A stretch of 10,739 bases of DNA from an uncultured Oribacterium sp. (GTDB taxonomy: Bacteria; Bacillota; Clostridia; Lachnospirales; Lachnospiraceae), in assembly GCA_938030845.1 (NCBI GenBank), contig CALHIC010000368.1, positions 1 through 10,739 on the forward strand, read 5' to 3'. Made by a program: the position numbers and the translations under genes. Shown here one piece after another: positions 5,612-10,739 of this stretch. A model generated the notes under the pieces. That model was not told where the DNA came from. It worked only from the letters and a program-made list of their open reading frames with translations, and made no database searches. Numbering within the stretch: position 1 is the stretch's first letter; every line of letters begins with the position of its first letter.

Positions 5612-5653
5612 ACTATCAATTGATAGTGTATATCTTATTGAGTTGCATGTCAA
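5612..5653 (-). promoter_or_regulatory. TA promoter with 16-bp palindromic operator
   Basis: Minus-strand TTGACA (5648-5653) is followed after 17 bases by TACACT (5625-5630). The perfect palindrome ACTATCAATTGATAGT (5612-5627) overlaps the -10 and the predicted start near 5618. This is where an autorepressing antitoxin would bind. Confidence 0.7.
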
Positions 5654-5688
5654 GAAAACTATTCCTAATTAAGTGTCCATTTTCTGTC

Positions 5689-6609
5689 CTAGTTCTTCTT
5701 ATAGCTTCCGGAATAAATCATAATTTGCGCTACGATACAGAATAGTATTACTCCTAAGATATATTCCAGCATTTTATTCATATCCAAATACCCATTAAAC
5801 AATTTGGCTTGAAAGGTAAAGTATTCTTTCAGACTAAGAACGAACATTCCCTGATCCACTCCTTGAAGTCTTGTATTGATATGCTCCAAGAGTCCGTTAA
5901 GCAGTATATTTCTCAGCATAATCGTTATTTGACTCGCAGGAAATAGGTTGCACACGGTTTGTACTTCATCGGAAAATTGTGAAATCGGAATATAGGCTCC
6001 AATCACAAAGCCCGAAGCTGCTGATAGTATTCCAAAGAAAGCTTCGCAAGCACTGACGGTCTTGAAAAACAAAACGATAATCATAAATATTGCGCTTGCA
6101 GAAATAGAGCCAAGGGCAACAACAATAAAAGCTTTTACAAGCTGAATCCCATTAAGGTGAGTATCCCCTTGCAAGCTAATCCCAACAAGACCGATAGCCA
6201 GAATGAATCCGGTCAAAAGGGTAGAGGAAAGCACTGCCGATACAAAATAAGCAAAGATAATCTGCCCTCTTTTTAGTGGTGTTGCCAGAATATCATAATC
6301 CACTTTATTCGCTCTATCTTTTACGACTACAGTAATACAACTAAAAGGAACTGAAATCATTGCGGAGCCTAAAATGCCACTCAGTAAAAAAAGATTTGCA
6401 AACATATCGATATCCTTTTGGGGAACCATAGAAGCCAGTCCCGGATACTGCTCCATCGCACTTTGTATCGCACTAACAAAGGTGCCTTTCAGGAATAATA
6501 AATACAGTACAAGCACAATAATGGATGTCAGTAGAGAGAATAGAATGCTCTGCCAATCCTTGAAAAACAGCAATACGTTTCTCTTGATAAATCCCAAAAT
6601 TCCCCTCAT
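5689..6609 (-). CDS. ABC-2 type exporter permease
   Basis: 306 residues, the usual size for an ABC-2 membrane subunit. About six membrane segments lie near residues 20-40, 70-92, 115-140, 158-182, 190-212 and 282-300. A large external-looking region (res 42-68) lies between the first two, and a short amphipathic N-terminus (MRGILGFIKRNVLLFFKDW) is typical of the family. ATPLKRGQIIFAY near residues 110-122 is the cytoplasmic coupling-helix region seen in ABC-2 permeases. It starts one base after the ATPase stop; its GGAGG lies in the last ATPase codons, so translation is coupled. It probably exports a lipid, peptide or drug; the substrate is not predictable. No clear terminator separates it from the TA promoter. 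Confidence 0.88.
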   Translation of the reverse strand: MRGILGFIKRNVLLFFKDWQSILFSLLTSIIVLVLYLLFLKGTFVSAIQSAMEQYPGLASMVPQKDIDMFANLFLLSGILGSAMISVPFSCITVVVKDRANKVDYDILATPLKRGQIIFAYFVSAVLSSTLLTGFILAIGLVGISLQGDTHLNGIQLVKAFIVVALGSISASAIFMIIVLFFKTVSACEAFFGILSAASGFVIGAYIPISQFSDEVQTVCNLFPASQITIMLRNILLNGLLEHINTRLQGVDQGMFVLSLKEYFTFQAKLFNGYLDMNKMLEYILGVILFCIVAQIMIYSGSYKKN

Positions 6610-6610
6610 C

Positions 6611-7522
6611 TTATACCTCCAGCTTTCTTCCTGTTAAATGTAGGAATACGTCATCCATACTGCCTTTTACAATTTCATAATCTCTGATTTTATTTCGATT
6701 TGTATAGAGGAACTCACTGAGATGGAACCCCTCTTTTGATTCCAATGGCACAATGTAGTGATCCGCTTCATAAGAATGCTCTATGCCTTTCAGCACAGCT
6801 TCATTGTCACTACATTTCTCTGCATACCAAATCAGTTTTGTATTCGTGTATTTCCTTTTTAAAGCCGCCGGTGTATCCTCTGCTACAATTCGTCCCTTAT
6901 CCAGGATTACAACTCTGTCTGCATCTCTTACTTCTTCCATATAATGTGTTGTAAGAAATATTGTCATTTGTTTTTCTTTCCGAAGATAATCGATATACTC
7001 CCACACCAACTTTCTGGACATGGGGTCCAGCCCGGTTGTGGGCTCATCCAAAAAGAGAATCTTCGGATTATGTAAAAGCGCTCTGATAATATCCACTCTT
7101 CTTCGCTGTCCTCCGGATAATTTCTCATATTTTCTATTCCAGATGCTTTCCAATTCGAAGGCCTGCATTAAAGGGTACAAGCGATCCAAGATTTCTTCTT
7201 TGTGCATTCCGTAATAGGAAGCTCTCGTTAAAAGATTTTCTTTTACCGTCAATACTCCGTCCAGAACCGAGTTCTGAAAAACAATGCCTATTTTCTCTCG
7301 AATCTTATCATCCTCTTCTCCAAGCTTGTGGGAAAAGACTTCTACCTCTCCCTCTGTCTTTTCAAAAATGGTACAGAGGATATTGATGGTTGTGGATTTC
7401 CCTGCACCATTCTCCCCGAGAAATGCAAAAAACTCCCCCTCTTTCACGGAAAAGGAAATATGATCCACCGCAGTCGTTTTATCATAGTTTTTACTTAAGT
7501 TCTTTACTGTGATTGCATTCAT
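6611..7522 (-). CDS. ABC transporter ATP-binding protein
   Basis: 303 residues. Walker A is GENGAGKST (about 36-44); the Q-loop is in IGIVFQNS; the signature is LSGGQRRR (about 135-142); Walker B is ILFLDEPTTGLDP; the H-loop histidine is in LTTHYMEE. The extra ~80 C-terminal residues, ending in a DVFLHLTGRKLEV-like motif, are typical of DrrA-type exporter ATPases for ABC-2 permeases. It pairs with the permease gene one base downstream. AAGGAG lies eight bases before the ATG. Upstream are a degenerate 25-bp repeat array and, beyond a terminator, the LytTR/DUF3021 pair that may regulate it. All catalytic motifs are intact. Confidence 0.95.
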   Translation of the reverse strand: MNAITVKNLSKNYDKTTAVDHISFSVKEGEFFAFLGENGAGKSTTINILCTIFEKTEGEVEVFSHKLGEEDDKIREKIGIVFQNSVLDGVLTVKENLLTRASYYGMHKEEILDRLYPLMQAFELESIWNRKYEKLSGGQRRRVDIIRALLHNPKILFLDEPTTGLDPMSRKLVWEYIDYLRKEKQMTIFLTTHYMEEVRDADRVVILDKGRIVAEDTPAALKRKYTNTKLIWYAEKCSDNEAVLKGIEHSYEADHYIVPLESKEGFHLSEFLYTNRNKIRDYEIVKGSMDDVFLHLTGRKLEV

Positions 7523-7546
7523 CCGATTCGCTCCTTCTTGGCGCCA

Positions 7547-7704
7547 CTATAGTTCTTTCTGTAAGTCTATCCTATAGTTCGTCTTATCATTCAGTCCTAT
7601 AGCCCCTCGCGGTTCCAATTTGTCCTGTGGTTCCATCTTGTGGTTCTGTCCTGTAATTTTTCCCACAATTCTGCCCTGTTGTCTTAACTTGTTATTCTGC
7701 CTCA
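7547..7704 (-). repeat. Degenerate ~25-bp tandem array in the ABC operon leader, about six units
   Basis: Minus-strand units start at 7704, 7679, 7654, 7628, 7600 and 7575 (lengths 25, 25, 26, 28, 25, 25), with a truncated unit from 7550. The shared pattern is A-Y-AGGACAGAAT, then A-rich sequence with AAGA, then GAACT. Examples are ACAGGACAGAACCACAAGA (7654) and ATAGGACTGAATGATAAGA (7600). It fills most of the 313-base gap between 7522 and 7836; the rest is the terminator at 7744-7798 and the 18-bp repeat at 7800-7835. No strong promoter was found in the gap; TATAGT near 7546-7551 is the best -10. Confidence 0.65.
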
Positions 7705-7717
7705 CCGGTTTTGACAT
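7547..7717 (-). CDS. 56-codon ORF spanning the repeat array (doubtful)
   Basis: An uninterrupted frame from ATG 7717 to TAG 7547-7549 encodes a very basic, hydrophilic 56-residue peptide starting MSKPVRQNNKLRQQGRIVGK. It has no recognisable Shine-Dalgarno and almost coincides with the 25-28-bp degenerate repeats. Because the repeat length is not a multiple of three, no peptide repeat results. It ends 24 bases before the ABC ATPase start. It could be a leader peptide, a young small gene or a chance ORF; I lean to chance. Confidence 0.25.
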   Translation of the reverse strand: MSKPVRQNNKLRQQGRIVGKITGQNHKMEPQDKLEPRGAIGLNDKTNYRIDLQKEL

Positions 7718-7743
7718 AAATCAGCTTATCAACTTGTAAGCAT

Positions 7744-7798
7744 AAAAAAAGTGCCACCCTACCAAGCTGCATTTACAGCCTACTGAGTTGCACTTTTT
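7744..7798 (-). terminator. Terminator of the LytTR-DUF3021 operon
   Basis: Minus-strand AAAAAGTGC (7790-7798) pairs with GCACTTTTT (7746-7754), with an inner GCTG/CAGC helix, and is followed by a seven-T run (7744-7750). It separates this operon from the ABC genes. Confidence 0.75.
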
Positions 7799-7799
7799 C

Positions 7800-7835
7800 C
7801 ATGAAAGGCTTTATTTTCATGAAACGCTTTATTTC
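7800..7835. repeat. 18-bp tandem duplication next to the DUF3021 stop
   Basis: catgaaaggctttatttt (7800-7817) and catgaaacgctttatttc (7818-7835) differ at two positions and abut the stop codon at 7836-7838. Confidence 0.8.
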
Positions 7836-8270
7836 TTATTCCGAATCTTGCAGATCTTTAATAGCTCCATTGATTTTAATCTCATCTACCTTTGCCATCC
7901 ATGCTGTTGCACACCAGACAAAGAGATAAATGAGGCTGTACATAAGACAAATGATGCGTAAGTTGATGATTTGTCCGAACCAATGAAAAAGGCTTGCACA
8001 CAAAACCACGATTCCGAGAACCGAGACAAAGTGGATTCCGATTCTGATCCGGACTTCGCTTTTCTTCAAACTATCCATATCCAAAAGAAAATATGTCGGT
8101 AAGGAGGATAAAAATGCCGTGAGGCAAATAGAAAGAGGGTCACTCCATTGCAAACTTAGGGTCTGTACTCCTGATACAAAGTGCTGAATAAACATCAGAA
8201 TTCCAATTCCAAAAAGAATGGCTGTTGAAATCATTAAAGTCTGACTAAAAATAGTTTTTACTTTTTGCAT
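7836..8270 (-). CDS. DUF3021-family four-helix membrane protein
   Basis: 144 residues with four membrane segments, at about 12-32, 44-64, 76-98 and 103-125, a short basic N-terminus (MQKVKTIFSQ) and a charged cytosolic tail. This is the DUF3021 layout, a family commonly encoded directly after a LytTR regulator. In LytTR regulatory systems such as S. mutans HdrRM and BrsRM, the paired membrane protein inhibits the regulator, and that role is the natural guess here. It starts one base after the LytTR stop without a good ribosome site of its own, so it is probably translationally coupled, which would keep the two proteins in proportion. A strong terminator follows. Confidence 0.8.
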   Translation of the reverse strand: MQKVKTIFSQTLMISTAILFGIGILMFIQHFVSGVQTLSLQWSDPLSICLTAFLSSLPTYFLLDMDSLKKSEVRIRIGIHFVSVLGIVVLCASLFHWFGQIINLRIICLMYSLIYLFVWCATAWMAKVDEIKINGAIKDLQDSE

Positions 8271-8271
8271 A

Positions 8272-8706
8272 TCATAGTCCCAGCCTTTCTTTCAGTTCTT
8301 TCACATACGTTCTTGCAATGATGACACGCTCTCCATTCAAAAGTTCTGCCGTCATTCTTCCGTTAAGTTCTGCTCGCACTGACTTTATTTTCCTCATATT
8401 GATAATCATTGCCTTTGCCGCTCTGAAGAAATTCCGGCTTAGCGTATTTTCCAGTTCATATAATCTATATTGGACTTCCAAACAATTATCCTTTGTATAA
8501 ACAAAGGTTCGTTTATCCACGGATTCTATATAATAGATTTTATCAATGGGACAGAGAAGCGTTTCCCCATTAGAGCGGGCCGTGATAGCAGGGTCACTGT
8601 TTTCAAGAGCATTTACGGCAGTTTGAATACTCTCCGTCACTTTGACAACACGGAGCAGCGCTTGCTCTTCTTCATAGGAATTTACTTTTTGAATATCTAC
8701 CTTCAC
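8272..8706 (-). CDS. LytTR-domain DNA-binding regulator
   Basis: 144 residues. The N-terminal ~40 residues are a short helical extension with no receiver domain. The LytTR domain covers about residues 45-144, with the hallmarks DKIYYIESVDKRTFVYT, then LYELENTLSRNFFRAAKAMIINMRKI and the closing VIIARTYVKELKERL. Such stand-alone LytTR proteins bind direct repeats and usually autoregulate together with a membrane partner, here the DUF3021 gene one base downstream. The start is GTG at 8706, preceded by AGGTGGTG; no ATG fits. The promoter at 8739-8774 lies inside a 42-bp imperfect palindrome. The ABC exporter further downstream is a plausible target. Confidence 0.88.
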   Translation of the reverse strand: MKVDIQKVNSYEEEQALLRVVKVTESIQTAVNALENSDPAITARSNGETLLCPIDKIYYIESVDKRTFVYTKDNCLEVQYRLYELENTLSRNFFRAAKAMIINMRKIKSVRAELNGRMTAELLNGERVIIARTYVKELKERLGL

Positions 8707-8736
8707 TATGTCACCACCTAATGATTCTACTTTCTC

Positions 8737-8778
8737 CCATTTTAGATTTTAGGTACTTGTACCACTTTTCTAAAATGG
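8737..8778 (-). promoter_or_regulatory. 42-bp imperfect palindrome covering the LytTR promoter
   Basis: CCATTTTAGA (8737-8746) is inverted at 8769-8778, and GGTACTTGTACC (8752-8763) sits on the same centre. A plausible minus-strand promoter (TTTAGA 8769-8774, 17-base spacer, TAAAAT 8746-8751) lies within it. It also follows the LtrA-family stop at 8795 but has no T-run, so an operator is more likely than a terminator. Confidence 0.5.
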
Positions 8779-8794
8779 AACATATTCTTTTCCT

Positions 8795-9946
8795 TTACGG
8801 TCCAATCATTTCTTTTCTGATTTCTTTCGGAAAACGTCGTATTACGAAAGATACAAAGAGTACGGTTTCCAAAACAATCGTCAGGGTACAAAGGACTGTA
8901 ATCACCGGAACATTGGACTGGAATATGAAGGAACTGCCAAGGCCTAATAGATAAACAAGCACAAAAGGAATCATCAGTTTTTTATCCAATTTGTGGCTCT
9001 TTTTATTTAAATGCGCATTGTTAAACACACCAAGATAAAAGAGGAATAATCCTAAAAACATCATAATCACTCGGGCAATGCCCATGGCATCATTAGCATA
9101 ATCCAGGTCAATCGTACAAAGATTTAAACCGAACCACACAAAATAATGATTGTAAATCAGTCCTGCCCCGCTTTGACAAGGAAGATTCTCCTCAATGGCA
9201 TGGTCAAATTCCGTGATGTAAAACAAAAATAAAGCTACTACCTGAAGCATTATAATAACGGAGTAAAACGAAAATTTCTCTATTTCGAAGAAATCCGCTG
9301 CGGCTATCAGCATTTCCCCAAGGGTAATAATAGTAAGGAGTGTTAATCTTTCTATAAGGTGTGGCATATTAATGGGTACTCTAGCCATATCTTTTCGAAA
9401 GAAAATAGCACCCAGTATGATTACAATAAAGCCAAAACCGGTTAATAAGATGCGTCCGATTCCTGACAAAAACAAGCTGACTATAATACTAATCATGCCC
9501 ACAAAAAGAAGCTGAAAAAAATCCCGAATCAGTTTTCGATCCTTTTCACTATTCTTGTTTTGCATATAAGCGTAGATATATTGCAGAAATTGTATGACAA
9601 CAATCCATAGAAGCGCCAGTGTAAAGGCTGTCCAGCTTTCCTCCATATCGGAACTGACATTTGCCGCCATAAAGACTAAAGCCGGCATTTGGAAAACCGT
9701 CATAATGATGATATGCAAAAGATTATGTTTTCCATAGCGGTTCATATACACGGTCTGCACATTCCATACGCTGATGAAACAAACAAAAACAACAGTATAA
9801 ATGATAATCTCTTTTAAACTAAAGATTCCCTCATTCAGACTTTCTAAGACATGGGTAATCTTGGAAATTCCGAAGACAAAAACCAAATCATAAAACAGCT
9901 CGGTAAGATTAACTTTCTTCGCTTCTTCTATTATTTTCTCTCCCAT
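8795..9946 (-). CDS. LtrA-family (low temperature requirement A) membrane protein
   Basis: 383 residues, within the family's usual length. The N-terminus has the LtrA signature VNLTELFYDLVFVFGISKI and the middle has HLIERLTLLTIITLGEML (about 217-234), both diagnostic. Around ten membrane segments cover the chain; charged residues within helices (E/D/R in both motifs) are a family feature. The biochemical role of LtrA proteins is unresolved; the name comes from a Listeria cold-growth mutant. GAGGGTGG lies directly before the ATG. Its promoter has an extended -10 at 10036-10041, and the leader begins with a 9-bp stem. It is transcribed divergently from the UPF0597 gene. Confidence 0.9.
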   Translation of the reverse strand: MGEKIIEEAKKVNLTELFYDLVFVFGISKITHVLESLNEGIFSLKEIIIYTVVFVCFISVWNVQTVYMNRYGKHNLLHIIIMTVFQMPALVFMAANVSSDMEESWTAFTLALLWIVVIQFLQYIYAYMQNKNSEKDRKLIRDFFQLLFVGMISIIVSLFLSGIGRILLTGFGFIVIILGAIFFRKDMARVPINMPHLIERLTLLTIITLGEMLIAAADFFEIEKFSFYSVIIMLQVVALFLFYITEFDHAIEENLPCQSGAGLIYNHYFVWFGLNLCTIDLDYANDAMGIARVIMMFLGLFLFYLGVFNNAHLNKKSHKLDKKLMIPFVLVYLLGLGSSFIFQSNVPVITVLCTLTIVLETVLFVSFVIRRFPKEIRKEMIGP

Positions 9947-9991
9947 ACCACCCTCACGTTTCCTTACTTTTGCTTTCTTCTTTTATAAACA

Positions 9992-10041
9992 GCTTTTTTC
10001 TCGTAGAAACTTACATTTCGGAAAAAAGCAGATGTATTATA
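9992..10041 (-). promoter_or_regulatory. LtrA-family promoter (extended -10) and 5'-terminal leader hairpin
   Basis: Minus-strand TGATATAAT gives an extended -10 (TATAAT at 10036-10041) without a good -35. The predicted start, about 10029, coincides with the first base of GCTTTTTTC (10021-10029), which pairs with GAAAAAAGC (9992-10000) across a 20-base loop. Confidence 0.55.
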
Positions 10042-10108
10042 TCATGCTTTATTTTCCTTTTTCATCCTTTTTATTCATCAGATGAGGCATCTATCAAGGT
10101 TCAAAAAA

Positions 10109-10138
10109 TGCTATAATAAAAAGCAAAAGCGGGGGAGG
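10109..10138 (+). promoter_or_regulatory. Extended -10 promoter and ribosome site of the UPF0597 gene
   Basis: TGCTATAAT (TATAAT at 10112-10117) is an extended -10; a -35 is weak. The predicted start is near 10124. The strong ribosome site GGGGGAGG (10131-10138) is nine bases before the ATG at 10148. Confidence 0.65.
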
Positions 10139-10147
10139 TTTCTAAAT

Positions 10148-10739
10148 ATGCACGAATTAAGCACACTAATCAAAAAAGATATGGTTCCGGCACTGGGCGT
10201 AACAGAACCCGGGGCCATTTCCTTCTGTGTCGCAAAAGCAAAGTCCTACGCAAAGGGCGAGCTGCTTCACTTAAATGTCGCTATGAATAGCGGCATGTAT
10301 AAAAATGCCTTCACCTGCGGTATTCCCAATTCCAAAGAAGTGGGAAATGTTTTTGCTGCTGCCCTTGGATATGTTGCCGGGAATCCTGATAAGGGCCTGG
10401 AGTCTCTGGCAAATGTTACGCCTGCCGACAATGTCAGTGCGCAAAGGCTTATTGATGAGGGGAAAATTACCGTGGCACTTAGCGGAATTTCCAGCCGTAT
10501 TTTTATGGAAGCAACTTTGGAAACAACAGAAAGCAAGGTTCTTCTTACGATTCGTGACACACATACCAATATCACGAAGATTGTAGTCAATGGGGAGACA
10601 GTGCTGGAGACTGATGATAAAGATGAGGCGATAGATAGGCCGGAGGCCGGCATTACAGAATCGGACAAGACAGAAGAAGGATGTGGCATTACAGAATCGG
10701 ACAAGACAGAAGAAGGATGTGGCATTACAGAATCGGACA
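10148..10739 (+). CDS. UPF0597 / L-cysteine desulfidase-like (serine dehydratase alpha-like) protein, N-terminal part
   Basis: The frame is open from ATG 10148 to the window end (about 197 codons; the family is about 420-440 residues). MHELSTLIKKDMVPALGVTEPGAISFCVAKA matches the N-terminus of the UPF0597 family (CyuA/YhaM, archaeal L-cysteine desulfidase), as do the VAMNSGMYKNAFTCGIPN and IFMEATLETTESKVLLTIRDTHTNI segments. Characterised members use a [4Fe-4S] cluster to break L-cysteine into pyruvate, ammonia and sulfide. At residue 18 this protein has Val where the familiar motif is ALGCTEP. From residue ~152 an acidic linker leads into perfect 12-residue repeats (GITESDKTEEGC), an insertion into the enzyme that continues past the edge. 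Cytosolic; no partner gene visible. Confidence 0.85.
   Translation, partial: MHELSTLIKKDMVPALGVTEPGAISFCVAKAKSYAKGELLHLNVAMNSGMYKNAFTCGIPNSKEVGNVFAAALGYVAGNPDKGLESLANVTPADNVSAQRLIDEGKITVALSGISSRIFMEATLETTESKVLLTIRDTHTNITKIVVNGETVLETDDKDEAIDRPEAGITESDKTEEGCGITESDKTEEGCGITESD
10649..10739 (+). repeat. Perfect 36-bp coding tandem repeat (runs off the right edge)
   Basis: Two identical 36-bp units (10649-10684, 10685-10720) and the first 19 bases of a third. Each encodes the 12-residue, mostly acidic GITESDKTEEGC. The lack of any mismatch indicates recent or ongoing expansion; being a multiple of three, changes in copy number keep the frame. Confidence 0.95.

Noticed and set aside
10267..10725. 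Long minus-strand open frames opposite the UPF0597 gene
   Set aside because: They are antisense shadows of a well-recognised plus-strand protein, and their apparent repeats mirror the 36-bp coding repeat.

Overview
The window looks like chromosomal DNA of a low-to-moderate GC Gram-positive bacterium, most likely a Clostridia member (Lachnospiraceae-like). The signs are strong AGGAGG-type ribosome sites before almost every gene, AT-rich spacers with sigma-A promoters, and family content typical of that group (SemiSWEET, LytTR plus DUF3021, LtrA, UPF0597, zinc-ribbon/XRE/SocA antitoxin). The genus cannot be fixed from sequence alone. All genes lie on the minus strand except a TetR regulator and the last, partial gene.

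Layout. 1-254: C-terminally cut unknown gene, preceded by a 23-bp tandem repeat, a 43-codon ORF in the same frame and a 44-bp palindrome. 702-1313: membrane-anchored XRE protein with a C-terminal zinc ribbon. 1532-1795: SemiSWEET sugar transporter. 1953-2621 and 2748-3296: divergent pair of an iron-sulfur-flavoprotein-like oxidoreductase and a TetR regulator. 3460-3927: unknown cytosolic protein with its own consensus promoter and terminator. 4111-5586: probable type II toxin-antitoxin operon (MqsR-like toxin first, MqsA/SocA-domain antitoxin second). 5689-7522: two-gene ABC-2 exporter. 7547-7717: degenerate 25-bp tandem array that also holds a 56-codon ORF. 7836-8706: LytTR regulator plus DUF3021 membrane protein. 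8795-9946: LtrA-family membrane protein. 10148-end: N-terminal part of a UPF0597/L-cysteine desulfidase-like enzyme, divergent from LtrA.

Likely cooperation. In the TA operon a 16-bp perfect palindrome overlaps the -10 and start site, so the XRE-type antitoxin probably represses its own operon. The toxin has no ATG and appears to start at ATT. LytTR plus a small membrane protein, followed by an ABC exporter, resembles the LytTR regulatory systems of Firmicutes, in which the membrane protein restrains the regulator. The TetR gene is divergent from the flavoprotein gene, and inverted TGTGTAT copies between them are candidate operators.

A recurrent feature is short tandem duplication in and around genes (units of 14, 18, 23, 25 and 36 bp), including a perfect 36-bp coding repeat at the right edge. 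No rRNA, tRNA, CRISPR array or insertion sequence was seen.
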